Shown one piece after another: positions 33,664-45,470 of a stretch of DNA of 64,000 bases. Position 1 is the first letter of the stretch. Every line of letters starts with the position of its first letter. The stretch comes from Pyrus communis. Its lineage: Eukaryota; Streptophyta; Magnoliopsida; Rosales; Rosaceae. The stretch is from assembly GCF_963583255.1 (NCBI RefSeq), contig NC_084816.1, forward strand, positions 9,377,600 through 9,441,599. Direction: 5' to 3'. The position numbers and the translations under genes were made by a program. Under the pieces are notes generated by a model that did not search any database, was not told the DNA's origin, and was given only the letters and a program-made list of their open reading frames with translations.

Positions 33664-34590
33664 TGTAGCTCGTTTCCTCTTACTCACGCTCACACTGTCT
33701 CTCTCTCAGTTCCTCTCACGCAGAGACTCAGGATTTATGGGACTTTACTATCTTATCTCTTTCGGCTTCTGCCTCTGTTATGTTACAGAGACCGGCACAA
33801 AATGTGTTTTATCATTTTGGCCTCTCCGAAAAATGTAAACTACAAACGTTACCCACTGATTTTTGTAAATTTTAAAACAGTTGTCTATCAACAACTATCA
33901 CTGCAGTCTAGTCCGGTATTCTTTTGTACTTGCAAGGAAGATGTCTGAAATTTGATTTAACTGAATTCGTGTGGCTTAACTCAAACCTCTTTTTTTTTTT
34001 TTTAAAGCATAATATATATACAAGATATATTTGTTAAGGATGTCATTAACTTTCTTAAGTTAAAAACATCATATTTATGGAGGTGTGGAACGTTCTTTGG
34101 ACCATCTATGACACAACACGCTATCTAGATCCATATAGTGAAAGCCCCTCCAAACCCACCGTGATCATTGTAATGTCTTTTCAAGGCACATTGTTCGTCT
34201 ACTTCCCTTTACAACAACTGATGTTTAAATAATTTTGAATTTATCTAATTCTTTGTAAGAATAATATAAGAATTATGAATTAAAATATAGACAGTTTAAA
34301 TGGTTGAAAACAACTTCGAAATAGGAACAAGTTCTTCATCAGTAGAAGGAATGATATAAATTATTGGAGGATCTTTCTAATGATACAAAAACATCGAGAG
34401 ACAAAAATGCATACCGAAAAAACAAATGTGCAAAAATTATTTCTCGTTTACCAAATGCCATAATTGGACTTAATTTTATGGCCCAAATTTATTCAGTTGT
34501 TTCGTTTAGCCCCACATTTTTAGGCATTAGCCCAAAGACCTACCCAACGTTGTCTTCTACTTTGCTAAAGCCCGGGTCTTAAACAGAGTC
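33664..34590. promoter_or_regulatory. Intergenic interval between divergent RPL9 and small-protein genes
   Basis: Contains the 5' flanks of both genes. The first 60 bp upstream of RPL9 is CT/GA-rich (CTCTCTCTCAG) and probably its leader. The frames here (33653-33838, 34364-34582) are unsupported. A T-run lies at 33990-34003. Confidence 0.4.
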
Positions 34591-36011
34591 AGAGCACTCG
34601 GCGAGTTATTACTTCTTTCATCAGCAATCGGCGTCAGTCGGAAGTGACTCAGGTGCTTCAAAAATTCTCTGTTATTTCTTGTTTGAAAACTTCGATTGAA
34701 ACCCATGTGTTTCCCCCAATTCATTTCTTCATTCAATTTGTTTAAAATTAGGGTTTTTCTTCCATTTTTTTTATTTTTTTTTTATATATGATTGTATTGA
34801 ATTTTGGTTAATATTACCCAATATATTTAAAAATTTGTTCTTTTTTTTTTGTTTGTGAATGGCAAAATATCTGTTGGGATCAAAATGTGTGGAAAAATTA
34901 AATCCATGATTAACAGAATGATGGATGTGTTGATTCTTTGTTGTGAAAATTGAGGCTTGTCAAGCCTTTCAATTTCTTAATGTGAGTTGGAGGGTTTATT
35001 CACGATCCAAGAAATCTGAAAATCTGTGGAGAATTATAGTTGGAAGTTGTTCCGTGTGATATAACTCCTTTCGGAGACGTATGGGGCTCTTTTCGACATT
35101 ACATTAGTCGGGGAAGTTGTAGACTGTTTCTTTAGCTTATTGACTATTCCAGTAATCCTAGATTCTTTTCGGAATACCATTATTCTGAATTCTGAAATCT
35201 CCGATCGTCTTCCTTTTGGTTATCTTTGCTTGGTCAGTGTGAGTTGAAATTCTATGCAATTGATATGTTTGCTTCTCAAACACGTTTAATTCTTTAAGCA
35301 ATTTGAGTGTAAATGGTGTTTAAACAATCAGTATTCATGTGTCTGTTAGTATACTGAAGTGTGTGCATTGGAAATGTGTGCATCGGTCTTCGTGGAGACA
35401 ACTTTTGGTAATTATAGGGCTAGGCATTGATGACGGATCTGTTTGTTGTAATCTTGGTTAGGTTTACAATCAGTCCTAGTGGGATTATGTGCAATGTTCG
35501 TGCATTGTAACTGCCAACTAGACAAAACTGAAATGTATCTTTTCCTTCGTTTAGTAGGATCTGAACATAAGGTTTAGTGTTTGAGCTGAAAGTAGGATAT
35601 TTGTAGCTTTCTTATAGTTTGGAGGTTAGGTAGGCACATATAATGCTTAGCTGCTGGATAAATTTACACATAGGCTTACCCCAAATTTACCATGTTTACA
35701 AACATTGGCCGAGCTAGCATTTTACCATTGGAAGCCAATCTGTTTTATCAGTTGAGCATTTCCTTGTCCAAATTTACAGTCAACTGAACGTTTTGTTTAA
35801 ACATGGTATGTTCATTGGTGACGAAAATAAACTCGATGTTTGTTCTCACTTTGATACTGGTCTGGAATTTTCGTGGCAATTTCGTGGAAGTGTTCACTTG
35901 GAGTATGCCAAATAGTTAGTTTCATACTCACTTAATTTTCAAACAAGAATCCATCTGAATTAACAGTTATGTTCCTTGTTTACTTCATTTTTAGTTTCCT
36001 GCATACTCTCC
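34591..36011 (+). other. Probable 5' leader with a 1.3-kb intron of the small-protein gene
   Basis: A likely leader exon (AGTGACTCAG, GT donor at about 34650) and acceptor TTCATTTTTAG (ending near 35994) just before the ATG at 36012 fit a single large intron. The 34.8-35.9 kb interval is T-rich, has no coding frame, and reads like an intron. Splice ends are predicted, not shown. Confidence 0.4.
34748..34756 (-). promoter_or_regulatory. Telo-box AAACCCTAA
   Basis: TTAGGGTTT on the plus strand. Telo-boxes are frequent near starts of plant translation-related and organelle-related genes, often in leader introns. Here it lies in the probable 5' leader intron of the 36012 gene. Confidence 0.45.
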
Positions 36012-36322
36012 ATGGCCCGGTCACGGAATGCAATTGTTGCTACTGGCTTGGTAATTTTCGCAGCTGCAGGCTTGGCATTTCCCTTTTACATGGCGTAAGT
36101 ATATTCTCATTTCAAGGATGGTGAATACACATATAGGTTTATGTTAATTGATTCATGAGGAGAAAGTTAGAATCATGTGGTTTTATGTTATGCAGGTCAT
36201 CGCCAAAGCCTGTCATTGACCCATCAAAGCCACTATCACCCCAGGCAACATTTCGAGGGCCTTATATAAACACTGGTTCTCGTGACGTTGGACCTGACTA
36301 CCAGACCTACCCGAAGAAGTGA
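36012..36322 (+). CDS. Small conserved single-membrane-pass protein, 69 residues, two exons
   Basis: Join 36012-36094 and 36196-36322, a 101-bp GT-AG intron, 210 nt coding. The protein begins MARSRNAIVATGLVIF; residues about 8-27 form one hydrophobic segment (IVATGLVIFAAAGLAFPFYM). A short hydrophilic C part has PQATFRGPYINTGSRDVGP and ends YPKK. I take it as a real gene: the splice is clean, reading frame agreement is exact, and the composition is protein-like. It resembles in size and layout small accessory subunits of the mitochondrial inner membrane, but I cannot assign it and do not claim a function. Confidence 0.75.
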
Positions 36323-37699
36323 TCATCACGGTATGATATCTTTTATTGGGAATAACTTTAAGTAAACACTAGCTTGCATTATACCTGAGTTGAATCATTT
36401 CGGAATTTGCTACTCCAGATGAATGGACTTGTCTGTATTTTGGACCAAGAAGGTCTCTCTTGATCTACAACATCAAAATGATATATAGAGATCTAAGATT
36501 CTTCTCGTGTTCATTGTAAACCAATATTGCTAGCATTACTATTTTTCGTTTCCTTTTCTATTTTCACTGGAAGCCTCATAATCACATTTCAGATTCATGA
36601 AGAAAAATCATAAAAGTTCAAAGAGAAGTAGTATACTTTCTTTAATTGGGTGAAAAAAGGATCAAGATCAAACGAACATTCATTCTCTTTCTGCTGAAGG
36701 AAGATATATTTCTAGCCTTTCAGGAAAAGTATCCAATGACTTCAAAAGAATTGAACGAGGAGCCGTATGAGGTGAAAATCAATAAAATTTCCATTTATCC
36801 CAGATCTAGACATAGGTGTATTAATCCATTCTATAATTTATTTTAATTTCATTTCGTTTTCTGTATGCTGTTTATACCTTTATTTTTTAGCATAATTTAT
36901 GTGGAATGCTAAATAGTGTGGCCTGGGATTTCCTAGTCTCAGATTAGTAAGTTTTTCAGACGTGTTTAGAGGGTTTATCCCGCCTACTCGTATTGAATGA
37001 GTTTATTGCGTCCTCACTTCCTACAGACAATTATGTTGGTTTGGTGGTGAACTTCTGCATATGAACATGGCTCAGAATTGATGTTTACTGATATTTGCGT
37101 ACAACCGCCCAACACGAGTGAGTAATGAAATATGACGATGCTGAATGTAACTGAAAGGTGTCAGTAAGCAGTACAAGATGCAAGCTTAGTTTCATGGTTC
37201 ATTTTGGTCACTTGATCTGCATAGAACTAGATCTCATGGTAATGTGATGTACAAAAATTCTCTGTACAAGACGTCTGTCTTTATCAAATAACGGATCTTG
37301 CAAACTTTGATATGATATGACGTTATTGAGACCATATTAGCAGTTCCTTTAAAAAGAGAATTTGTGTATGTACAATATGTTTCAAAAATTGATTTTCACA
37401 CCCCCTCCTTCATTTCTAACCACTGGATTAAATCAATCAAACGAAAATAAGGACAAGAATAAACCGGAGTGTGTAGGAGTAGAAATTGAGTGTGTGTTTA
37501 TCATTTCCTAGTGTGTGTTTATCATTTCCTTGTGTTTCTCACTTCTCTTTTTTGAACTTGCTTAACATTATAACTAGTTGTAAGGGGACCTTGCTTAATG
37601 GGGATAAGTAAATAAAGTCCAAGAGGATGGTCGATTGGTATAAGAATATTTTGACCCGTAAGAATTCTCCATGTAATGGATTTGTCACTTTGTTGTCTC
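36323..37699. other. 3' flank and spacer
   Basis: The first 200-250 bp is probably the 3' untranslated region of the small-protein gene. A weak MITE-like segment at 37390-37500 shares CACACCC..C.TCATTTCTAACCA-type words with the element at 20179. The 66-codon frame at 36646 is unsupported. Confidence 0.4.
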
Positions 37700-37707
37700 T
37701 TAGAACC

Positions 37708-37738
<31 letters not shown>

Positions 37739-38180
37739 TTTTTTATTTTTTTTTTTTTATGAATATGCGATAACTTTGTTACTAAAACCTCAATAGGGTT
37801 GTAAATCTTGGTTGAGCACCACCCTTATAACATTTGGGGGTTCCTCAAACCAGATTGCAGAGTCACGACTAAATAAACTTAGCAAGGCAATGAGCCACGC
37901 CATTACACTAACGAGGAATATACTTAATGGAAGACTCAACAAACTTAGCTAAAAGTTCCCTGATATCAGAAACAATGAAACCAAGACTTGAATAATCCAC
38001 GCTTCCTCCCTTTGGTGGTACCCTTGCCCTCCATATAGCTTGCCAAAGCCCTTGATAAGCACTCCCTCCACAAGAAGAAGAGGCCTGCAAAGCCACCGGC
38101 ATACAACTTTCGCGTGCCACTTTGCAAGCACTCTTAACAGAAAACATACCCCTTCGATCATAAATCATAATGCCATATTA
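37700..38180 (-). mobile_element. LINE-type retroelement tail, 5'-truncated and internally deleted
   Basis: On the minus strand, 38168-37908 reads MIYDRRGMFSVKSACKVARESC..., a reverse transcriptase zinc-binding (zf-RVT) domain with IWRARVPPK. It jumps at about 38010 directly to SSLGFIVSDIRELLAKFVES, the RNase H-like (RVT_3) C-terminal part. A stop and frame breaks follow, with the FEEPPNVIRVV motif in another frame near 37840. A long plus-strand T-run at 37711-37760 is the poly(A) tail. Together these indicate a non-LTR retroelement remnant or a processed copy of a related gene. Confidence 0.65.
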
Positions 38181-38874
38181 ACCTATCCGGGGGTCTTCTC
38201 ATGCTAAGTGGAATGGCATAAATCATAATGCCTTTGTCTTATTAAACCACGAATTACAAATGCTTGGAAAAGTTCTATTGCTATTTCGCAAGAAAATGCT
38301 CTTCCAACAACGTAATGCCATTAGATTAATCTTAATTTTTCTCTTAACTAATGTCATCTGTGATTTTCTATTATACACCCGTTCCATATAAATTGTCTCG
38401 TCAGTTCTCTACACAATCACCCTATATCTAATGTAGGGTCAAAATCCAGGGTAACAGTTCAAGTCCTGTTTCCCGCTCTTTATAATTTTGCCGCCATGAA
38501 AACTTGCAACACTTCATATACAATCTCCAACGAAAATCTCACTGAAAAAGTGTCTACTTGCACCATCTCCACCGTCCATCTCACAGCTCATCAGTGTGAA
38601 GTATTCAAAACCAACTCTTCGTTTATTAATTTTCAAAAAAGAATTCATCGCTCAAGTATGTGTTAATATTACTAATTAGCATATACCAAAATTAAACAAA
38701 AATCAAATTAAATAAAAGATAAAATCTTCCATTCTATCAAGAAATCAAGAAGCAAAATACCATATAACCCTAATCATTCAAGATCACCATCCCAATTTCA
38801 AACTTTACACCTTAAAAACCCTGAATCCATCCCAGACCCCAAATATCAATTTCCCAAAACACCCTTACACAACC
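38181..38874. other. Spacer and H2B 3' region
   Basis: Nothing supported until about 38780, where the 3' untranslated region of H2B probably begins (plant histone mRNAs are polyadenylated). The CCCTAA word at 38767 is single. Confidence 0.4.
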
Positions 38875-39279
38875 CTAAGAGCTAGTAAATTTGGTCACCG
38901 CCTTAGTCCCCTCAGAGACGGCATGCTTAGCAAGCTCACCGGGTAGCACCAAACGCACCGCCGTCTGTATCTCTCGAGAAGTGATCGTCGGCTTCTTGTT
39001 GTACCTCGCGAGCCGCGACGACTCCTGGGCGAGCTTCTCGAAGATGTCGTTGATGAAGCTGTTCATGATCCCCATGGCTTTGCTGGAGATCCCAATATCA
39101 GGGTGGACCTGCTTCAGGACCTTGAAGATGTAGATCTTGTACGTCTCCACGCTCTTCTTCGATCTCTTCTTCTTCTTATCGCCGGCGACGGCGGCTTCCT
39201 TCGGGAGCTTCTTCTCGGCGCGGGGCTTCTTCTCAGCGGGGGCTTTCTCGGCCGGCTTCTTCTCTGCCTTTGGAGCCAT
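38875..39279 (-). CDS. Histone H2B
   Basis: Single-exon, 134 residues, complete. The lysine/alanine/proline-rich tail (residues 1-45, [18 protein letters not shown]...) holds repeated AEKK units. The histone fold begins near [19 protein letters not shown] and continues through [40 protein letters not shown] to the C terminus [16 protein letters not shown]. The C-terminal AVTKFTSS contains the lysine that is monoubiquitinated in plants. H2B pairs with H2A in the nucleosome. Its GC-rich coding sequence contrasts with the AT-rich surroundings, as usual for histone genes. No defect seen. Confidence 0.97.
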   Translation of the reverse strand: MAPKAEKKPAEKAPAEKKPRAEKKLPKEAAVAGDKKKKRSKKSVETYKIYIFKVLKQVHPDIGISSKAMGIMNSFINDIFEKLAQESSRLARYNKKPTITSREIQTAVRLVLPGELAKHAVSEGTKAVTKFTSS

Positions 39280-39384
39280 TGGTGTCAGATTCTCGAAAAA
39301 AATTGGGGTTTGCAGAAAACGGGGAAATACAGAGCGCTTTCGGACGAAGGTCGTGAGTGAATGAAAGGCGTTTAGCTTGGGGCT

Positions 39385-39396
39385 CTGTATATATAG
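39385..39396 (-). promoter_or_regulatory. TATA box of the H2B gene
   Basis: CTATATATACAG on the minus strand, 106 bp before the ATG at 39279. Confidence 0.7.
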
Positions 39397-39444
39397 GGGA
39401 AGGCGGTGAGGTTTGATTGGTTGGGTTTGTGAGAAGCAGATCGC

Positions 39445-39452
39445 TGACGTGG
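39445..39452 (-). promoter_or_regulatory. Histone hexamer element CCACGTCA
   Basis: An exact match to the CCACGTCA hexamer motif of plant histone promoters, bound by bZIP factors and linked with S-phase expression. It lies about 50 bp upstream of the TATA box, at the expected position. Confidence 0.7.
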
Positions 39453-39561
39453 AGCGGTTTGATTTTTGGGAGGTTATATGGACGGTCGAGATCGGATATG
39501 TTTGAGCCGTAGAATTTTTGGGCTAATTTCTTTAGAAATTGTTTTTAAATTAGAATTTTGA

Positions 39562-40148
39562 GACTGCTCTAACTCTTGTGGTAAAATTTAAATTTTAGGT
39601 TTTAAACATTTCTCAACTTGCTCCAACCCAAAACTCATTTTTTTGAAGTAAATTTAGCCCATGATTCACTCTGAATTAGTGGGTTGACTCACCGTATATG
39701 TGTATTTTTTTTTCAGTTTTATGTTTATAAATTCATTGAATTCAACGAGTAAAATCTAATATGATCAAATTCTATAGTAAAAACAAAGATCTAAAGGTTC
39801 AAATTTAAATCCAACGGCAAAAGTAAATAAAAAAAAATTATTTCATATGTTTTATATTCTTTCATAGTGTTCCAGAAGTTTCATGGTGATGGTTTAGAGA
39901 TTTTCCAAAATTTATCGGAATCTAAATATTGGTAGGTTAAAATGTTCATAAAATTAAATTAGGATAGCCTACATAATTTTTTTTTTTTTAAAGTTACTTT
40001 AAGAAAAAAATTTATCATGCATTCATTCTTTACAAATCTCGGGCTAAACATTTAATCCATAAGGGTTCGAGTAGAAAAACTATTTCTGGGTTAAAACCTA
40101 AAATTTTTCCAAAAATTTTAGGTTTTAACCCAAAGGTTGAAGATGGTC
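39562..40148. mobile_element. MITE-like TIR element, copy 2 (opposite orientation to 7773-8346)
   Basis: 587 bp. GACTGCTCTAACTCTTGTGG at the left and, reverse complement of the right end, GACCATCTTCAACCTTTGGG. Internal GGGTTCGAGTAGAAAAACTATTT parallels the first copy's GGGTTGGAGAAGAAAAACAATTT. It ends about 170 bp upstream of the H2B TATA box. Confidence 0.6.
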
Positions 40149-41424
40149 TTAGGGTGCAATTTATGTTTTATGAAGCTGTTGGATTTTCGTCCAAATATTC
40201 AGAAAGCACAAGTATCAACCAAAATTTCATTTCATTTTAAGAGTAAAAGTAGCATTGTTGTTCATTTTATTAATTGTTCATTTTATTAAGGGGCATTCAG
40301 ATGTAGGGTGATTTTGTATAAAATCAATAAAAAGTTACAATATTAACAATATATAAATAATATTTATGTTAATTATAAATAAGTTAATTATATATTGTGA
40401 AACTAAATGCTTTTAAAATAAAACAAAAATTACAAAATTTGTCACTATAGCTAGCACTCACTTCAACTAACACCTCTTTTTCGTATTTTTTTTTATTTTG
40501 GAATAGGTCAATATGAATCCATATAGTGCAACGCAGTGTCCATTTCCTAGGTCTATTTTTTACTATTGGATTCAGGCGCTAAGTTGTAGTGTTTGTTTCA
40601 TGGTTCTATTTTTTTATCATTCACACGCCTCTGAAGCTTCACACCTCTTGCAAATCCTTTTTTTTTTGTATTTGGATTCAGACTTCTTCACGTTGCAAGT
40701 TGGTTTCCTGGTTTAGCTTTTTATATTTGGATTCAAATGCTGCATTGCACTTTCTATTACCTAATTCTCCTAACAATGGATGCGCATGTGCAATCACTCC
40801 TTCTCAAACCCCGCCATCGCCACCATCCACTTCATTATCTCATGGAGGTTATCAGTGGCGTAGCCATGATTTTCAAGTAATGGGGTCATAATATGAATCA
40901 AAAAGCTTAATTGGGCCATTACATCGAGTACCTAGTAGACACATGCCAATCCCTGTCAACATCTGCCGAAAGTTTATGCCAACATATGTCGTCAACTACT
41001 ATTATTTGTAGAGGCTTGTCGAGGGTGGATGTAGGATATATACAATGGAGTAACGTTGAAGACTGCCAAGGTTTTTCAACTAAGGTATTTCATACAAGAG
41101 AGATAAAAGGAAGACACATATGATAAGGAAAATAGAAGAAGTAGGAAGAAGGGGTTGTAATTTAGTTTGCCTTAACTGTTTGGAATTTTTAGAGTTATTG
41201 GGGCCAAAAACAACCAATGACCCCATGTTGGCTCCGCCATTAGAGGTTGATGATGGTTCTGGAAGGAATCGTGCCAGTTACGATGTAGCAGTCGCTGATC
41301 GACTAAACAGTTGGGATCTGGTGATCCTCGCAGTCACCAATGACTTATTCTTCATTAAAGAGAAAGAAGGACGGGAGAGAGTGAAGAGAGAGAATGGAGA
41401 GAAAGCCACGAGATAATAAAGTAA
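40149..41424. other. Gene-free spacer
   Basis: Overlapping frames at 40513-40891, 40911-41123 and 41120-41416 have no recognisable domain. TTGGATTCA recurs several times at 40560-40735. Probably a decayed repeat. Confidence 0.4.
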
Positions 41425-41785
41425 GGGCTGGTTTGGTATTGCTGTGCCTTGAAAAAAAGCTACTTCTGCTGTGCTGTGAGAATAAGCAATTGTGAAATAA
41501 AGCAGTTGTGAAATAAAGCAGCAGAGTGTTTGGTAAACTTTTTTGTAAAAGTGCTTTCGAAAAAAAAAAATAGTATTATAGTGTTTGGTAAACTTTTATG
41601 TAAAACAAATGTGAAAAAAAGTCGATTTTTCAAAGTTGGGTTTTGCAACTTCTTGTTTTTGGCTTTTTTCACCCAAAACTGTGAAAGAAGCTGAAGCTGA
41701 ATGTTTACCAAACACAAAAACAGCTCCCAGCTTTTTTTTATACCAGTTTTTTTTTTTCAGAATCACCTCGGTACCAAACTAGGCC
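41425..41785. mobile_element. PIF/Harbinger-like MITE, copy 2, target duplication TAA
   Basis: 361 bp. GGGCTGGTTTGGTATTGCTG at the left and GGCCTAGTTTGGTACCGAGG (reverse complement) at the right; TAA at 41422-41424 and 41786-41788. It is a close relative of 27777-28116 with a small internal duplication (AAGCAATTGTGAAATAAAGC region). Confidence 0.75.
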
Positions 41786-42713
41786 TAAATAAGGACGAGA
41801 GAGAAGATGAGATAAGGAAAGGAATAAAAGTAAGAAAGAAAGGTATAATAGTCATTTCCTGCTTTGAACAGGTTTTTCCAGGTTATAGAGGTCAATTTTC
41901 TACTGAATATAGAGGCCCTTTTTGTACAAAAATAATGATTAAATGAAAATAAATACAAAGTGTGGCCAAGGCAACGCATCTTCTTTCTCCCACATACACA
42001 TCCTCTCATTCCTCTTTGTAATTTTGGGCAGCCGGAGTCCCTTGTTTCATTGGGGCCTATGAGGTCACACACCTCGCACACCCCATAAGCCGACCCTGCG
42101 CACTTGCCACCAAAATTCTACCATCATGATTGGTTTCTTATAATAAAACATGCGTAAGCTGCACAATTAAACTACTTTTTGATACATGATTTCTTCATAG
42201 TTATTTTCTTCTCATACGCATTTATATAATACCCAGTTGATGTGATTATGTTGATCTATATGGTCACTTAAAACTCCTTATATTTTCATGGTTGGTCGTA
42301 AATTTCACCTATATAAAGATGCAGGGTTTATTGAATAAAATGTAAGAGAATTGTTGAACCAAATAATGTGAATTATTTAGAGGTCAAGTTCCTTCATAAA
42401 CCCAAGATTAAGAAGTCATGGTTCCTCCTCCGTAAACTCCAAATTTGTATTTCTTTTGTATTAATTCTTTAGCATTTCCCTTGTCCATATCATTGGTACC
42501 ATAGCATAGCCTGGTGATAGATCATTGCGTGGAAAATTTGAAGGTTTTGGAGATTGTTTTGTGATTGTTTGCTTTGCACGCATGCCATACACAATGACAA
42601 GACAGTGACGTTCTTCTCCAAATGGAGATCGATAATATTTTGAGAAAACTAATTTGTGTTCGTTCATGTAGAAAATATGGCAACGAAAGTAGTTGAAACG
42701 ATTATCAAGTATC
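41786..42713. other. Flank of copia B
   Basis: No supported gene. The minus frame 42461-42775 (104 codons) crosses the LTR boundary at 42714 and matches no family I know. Bases 42709-42713 (GTATC) are the target duplication of copia B. Confidence 0.4.
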
Positions 42714-43179
42714 TGTTGGAAGCTAACCAGCTCCTGGAGTCGAGGGGTTGAAGGCAGCAAGGAGCTCCTGAGCAAAAGGTCTTGTCTGCATCGAAAAAGG
42801 AAGAAGAAAAAAAAATGAAGGGTTGGCCTTCAACGACTAGTTTTTTGTTTGTTTAGATGTGTGAGTGACAAATGTACACTCCAGATTAATTCACTTAAAT
42901 CCCAATGAAGGGACATGATTTAATCTGGAGTAGTAAGGTAATTTTAGTGTTTAAATATTGTCTAATCACCAACTCTTTTTACACAAGTATGGGTGATGGA
43001 AATGTACCATACCCTTACACATTTTCTCTACTTACTGAAGTATGGTTGCTGCATTTTTCTGGACAACCTGGAAGTTGAAAACCACACTCCAATATCCTCT
43101 CAATTCTCTGCCATTCTATCCCTAAGAAACTGATCCAAAAACTATAACCAAAAATCATCCAAACAAACAAACTGTATCA
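42714..43179 (+). repeat. 5' LTR of copia B
   Basis: TGTTGGAAGC...TGTATCA. It includes an extra ACTAGTTTTTTGTTTG-type stretch relative to the 3' LTR. Confidence 0.93.
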
Positions 43180-43193
43180 TGGCCTCAGAGCTC
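43180..43193 (+). promoter_or_regulatory. Degenerate primer-binding site of copia B
   Basis: TGGCCTCAGAGCTC begins directly after the 5' LTR. It differs at two or three positions from the initiator tRNA-Met complement TGGTATCAGAGCC used by element A. Confidence 0.6.
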
Positions 43194-43298
43194 AGTTTTT
43201 GATCTGGAAAGTTTCTGGGTGTAATTTGTGCAAGTTAAAACTTTTGGGAGCACCAATGAAGTGTCCTCAACAACAACAACCAACAAACAATTCTAAAA

Positions 43299-44317
43299 AT
43301 GAAGGGATCCAGCAGTAGCAATGAGCTAAAAGCTCTAGTCTTTGATGGGGAGAATTATGATTTTTGGAGAATAAGAATGACAACCATTTTCAAATCCTAT
43401 GATCTATGGGATATGGTTCAACACGGGTATGAACTACCTAAGATGGAGATCGATCCTCTAGATGAGGATCTCACAGAAACACAACTCAAAACATTGAAGC
43501 AGAATCAGATGAAGGATGCTAGAGCACTTGGAAGCATTCAAGGTGCTGTCTCAGACACCATTTTCCTGAGGATAGCAAATGAAGAGACTGCTAAGGGAGC
43601 TTGGGAAGTTTTACAACAAGAGTATAGAGGAGACACTAAAGTCAGAAAGGTAAAACTTCAGTCCTTTAGAAGAGATTTCGAGTATACAAGAATGAGGGAA
43701 AATGAGTTGTTAAAAGACTACTTCACTAGGCACTTTGATGTTGTAAACAAGATGAAAATATATGGTGAAGAACTGCCTAATGAAAGAATTGTCCAGAAAC
43801 TATTGATTAGTTTGACTAAACCATATGATTCGATAGTAAGTGTTATTGAAGAAACCAAAGACACTGAAACTCTCGGTGTGCAAGATGTGATGTCATCCTT
43901 AAGAGCCTTTGACCAAAGACTCGAGAGGCATGCTGATTTTGCACTTGAGAAAGCCTTTCAATCACTTAATGTTGGATCTGGTAGTCAAGTCAATGCAAGC
44001 AATCAGAAACCACAATGGAAGGGAAAGAACAAGAAATGAGAGGGAAAAGGGTGTCACAACTCTAGACCTAACCAAGGCAACAACATTAATGCAGGTCCAA
44101 GAACCAAACAACAATGCAAACATTGTGATAAATTTCATCTTGGAGGGTGTTAGTTCAAAGACAAGTCTAGGTGCCACAAATGCAACAGGTTTAGGCACAT
44201 TATGAAGGACTGCAGATCAAAGAATATGCAGCAAGTAAACTGCGCAAATCAAATGGAGGAAGAAGCAAATGTGTTTTGTGCTTTCAGTGCAAAAGTGGAG
44301 AAAAACAATAAAGTGTG
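43299..44317 (+). pseudogene. copia B gag, interrupted
   Basis: The open part 43299-44039 codes 246 residues (MKGSSSSNELKALVFDGENY...), the DUF4219/UBN2-type copia gag. After a TGA at 44037 the same frame continues to a cysteine-rich part with a possible first knuckle and a TAG near 44151. It then gives CHKCNRFRHIMKDC (about 44169-44210), an intact CX2CX4HX4C knuckle. Both interruptions are single-codon changes. Confidence 0.8.
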
Positions 44318-45470
44318 GTACATTAACAGTGGCTGCAGCAATCACATGACTGCACATGAGTCATTACTCATTGACATTGACAGAAACTTCACTGGAAAAG
44401 TGAAAATGGGAGATGGAAACATTGTCAAGGCCACTAGAAGAGGAACTCTGGTTATCAACACCAAGAAAGGAAGAAGATGCATAAGGGAGGTGATGCTAGG
44501 GCCATGACTGGATGAAAACCTACTTAGTATGGGTCAAATGATGGAGCATGGGTATTTCCTACTCTTTGGGGGAACTGTGGTTGAGATCTATGATGATAGA
44601 TCCCTATCAAATTTGGTGACCAAAGTGAAAGTGAAAAACAGAAGCTTTCCACTTATGTTAAAGTACTTAGATGAAGCGACAAGGAAAGCAAGTGTGATAG
44701 GTTCTATGAAACTATGGCACAAGAGGTTTGGTCACTTAAACATGACAAGCCTAGAAAATCTACAAAAGTATGAAATGGTACAAGGGATACCTAAAATGGA
44801 TCACTACAATGAAATATGTGAAGGATGTGCATTTGGGAAGCATCACAGGGATCCATTTGAAGTTGGCAAGGCTTAGAGGGCAACAAAGCCACTCGAATTG
44901 ATTCACACAGATGTGTGTGGACCAATGCAAACAACAACAATCACTGGAAACAGGTATTTCCTAACCTTCATTGATGACTACTTACGGATGTGTTGGTTGT
45001 ATTTCATGAGATTCAAGTATGAGGTATTCACAATATTCAAGAAGTTCAAGGCAATGGTGGAATTACAAAGTGGATACCAAATCAAAAGACTGAGAAGTGA
45101 TAGGGGAGGTGAGTACACCTCACATGAGTTCAACGCATTCTATGAAGATGTGGGGTTGGAGAAGCAACTCATTGTGGCATATTCACCACAACAGAATGAG
45201 ATTGCGGAAAGGAAGAATAAGACTATAGTTGAAATGGCTAAGTCTATGATGCATGAGAAGAAAATGACTTATATACTCTGGGGTGAAGTTGTGACCACCT
45301 CAGTGTACCTATTGAATAGGTGCCATACTAAAGCACTGGACAAAGAAGACACCATTCGAAGTGTTGAGTGGAAGGAAGCCCTCTGTAAAGCACTTGAGAG
45401 TGTTTGGCTCAGTGTGTTACACTTTCATCCCTTACCAACTAAGGCACAAGTTGGAGAAATCAAGTAACAA
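44318..45470 (+). pseudogene. copia B protease-integrase region
   Basis: The protease motif reads YINSGCSNHM at about 44320: the catalytic Asp of the D-S/T-G triad is Asn, so protease would be inactive. Stops occur at 44505 and 44874. GAG-pre-integrase (LWHKRFGHLNM...CEGCAFGKHH) and the integrase core (HTDVCGPM, RSDRGGEYTS) are present. From about 45345 to 45470 the reading is in a shifted frame relative to the integrase end and returns afterwards, implying two compensating indels. Confidence 0.8.

Noticed and set aside
37390..37560. Possible second copy of the 20179-20325 MITE
   Set aside because: Shared words are short and no inverted ends or duplication could be fixed.
42461..42775. 104-codon minus frame near copia B
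   Set aside because: It crosses the LTR start at 42714 and resembles no family I know; the part outside the LTR may be a fragment, but I cannot support it.
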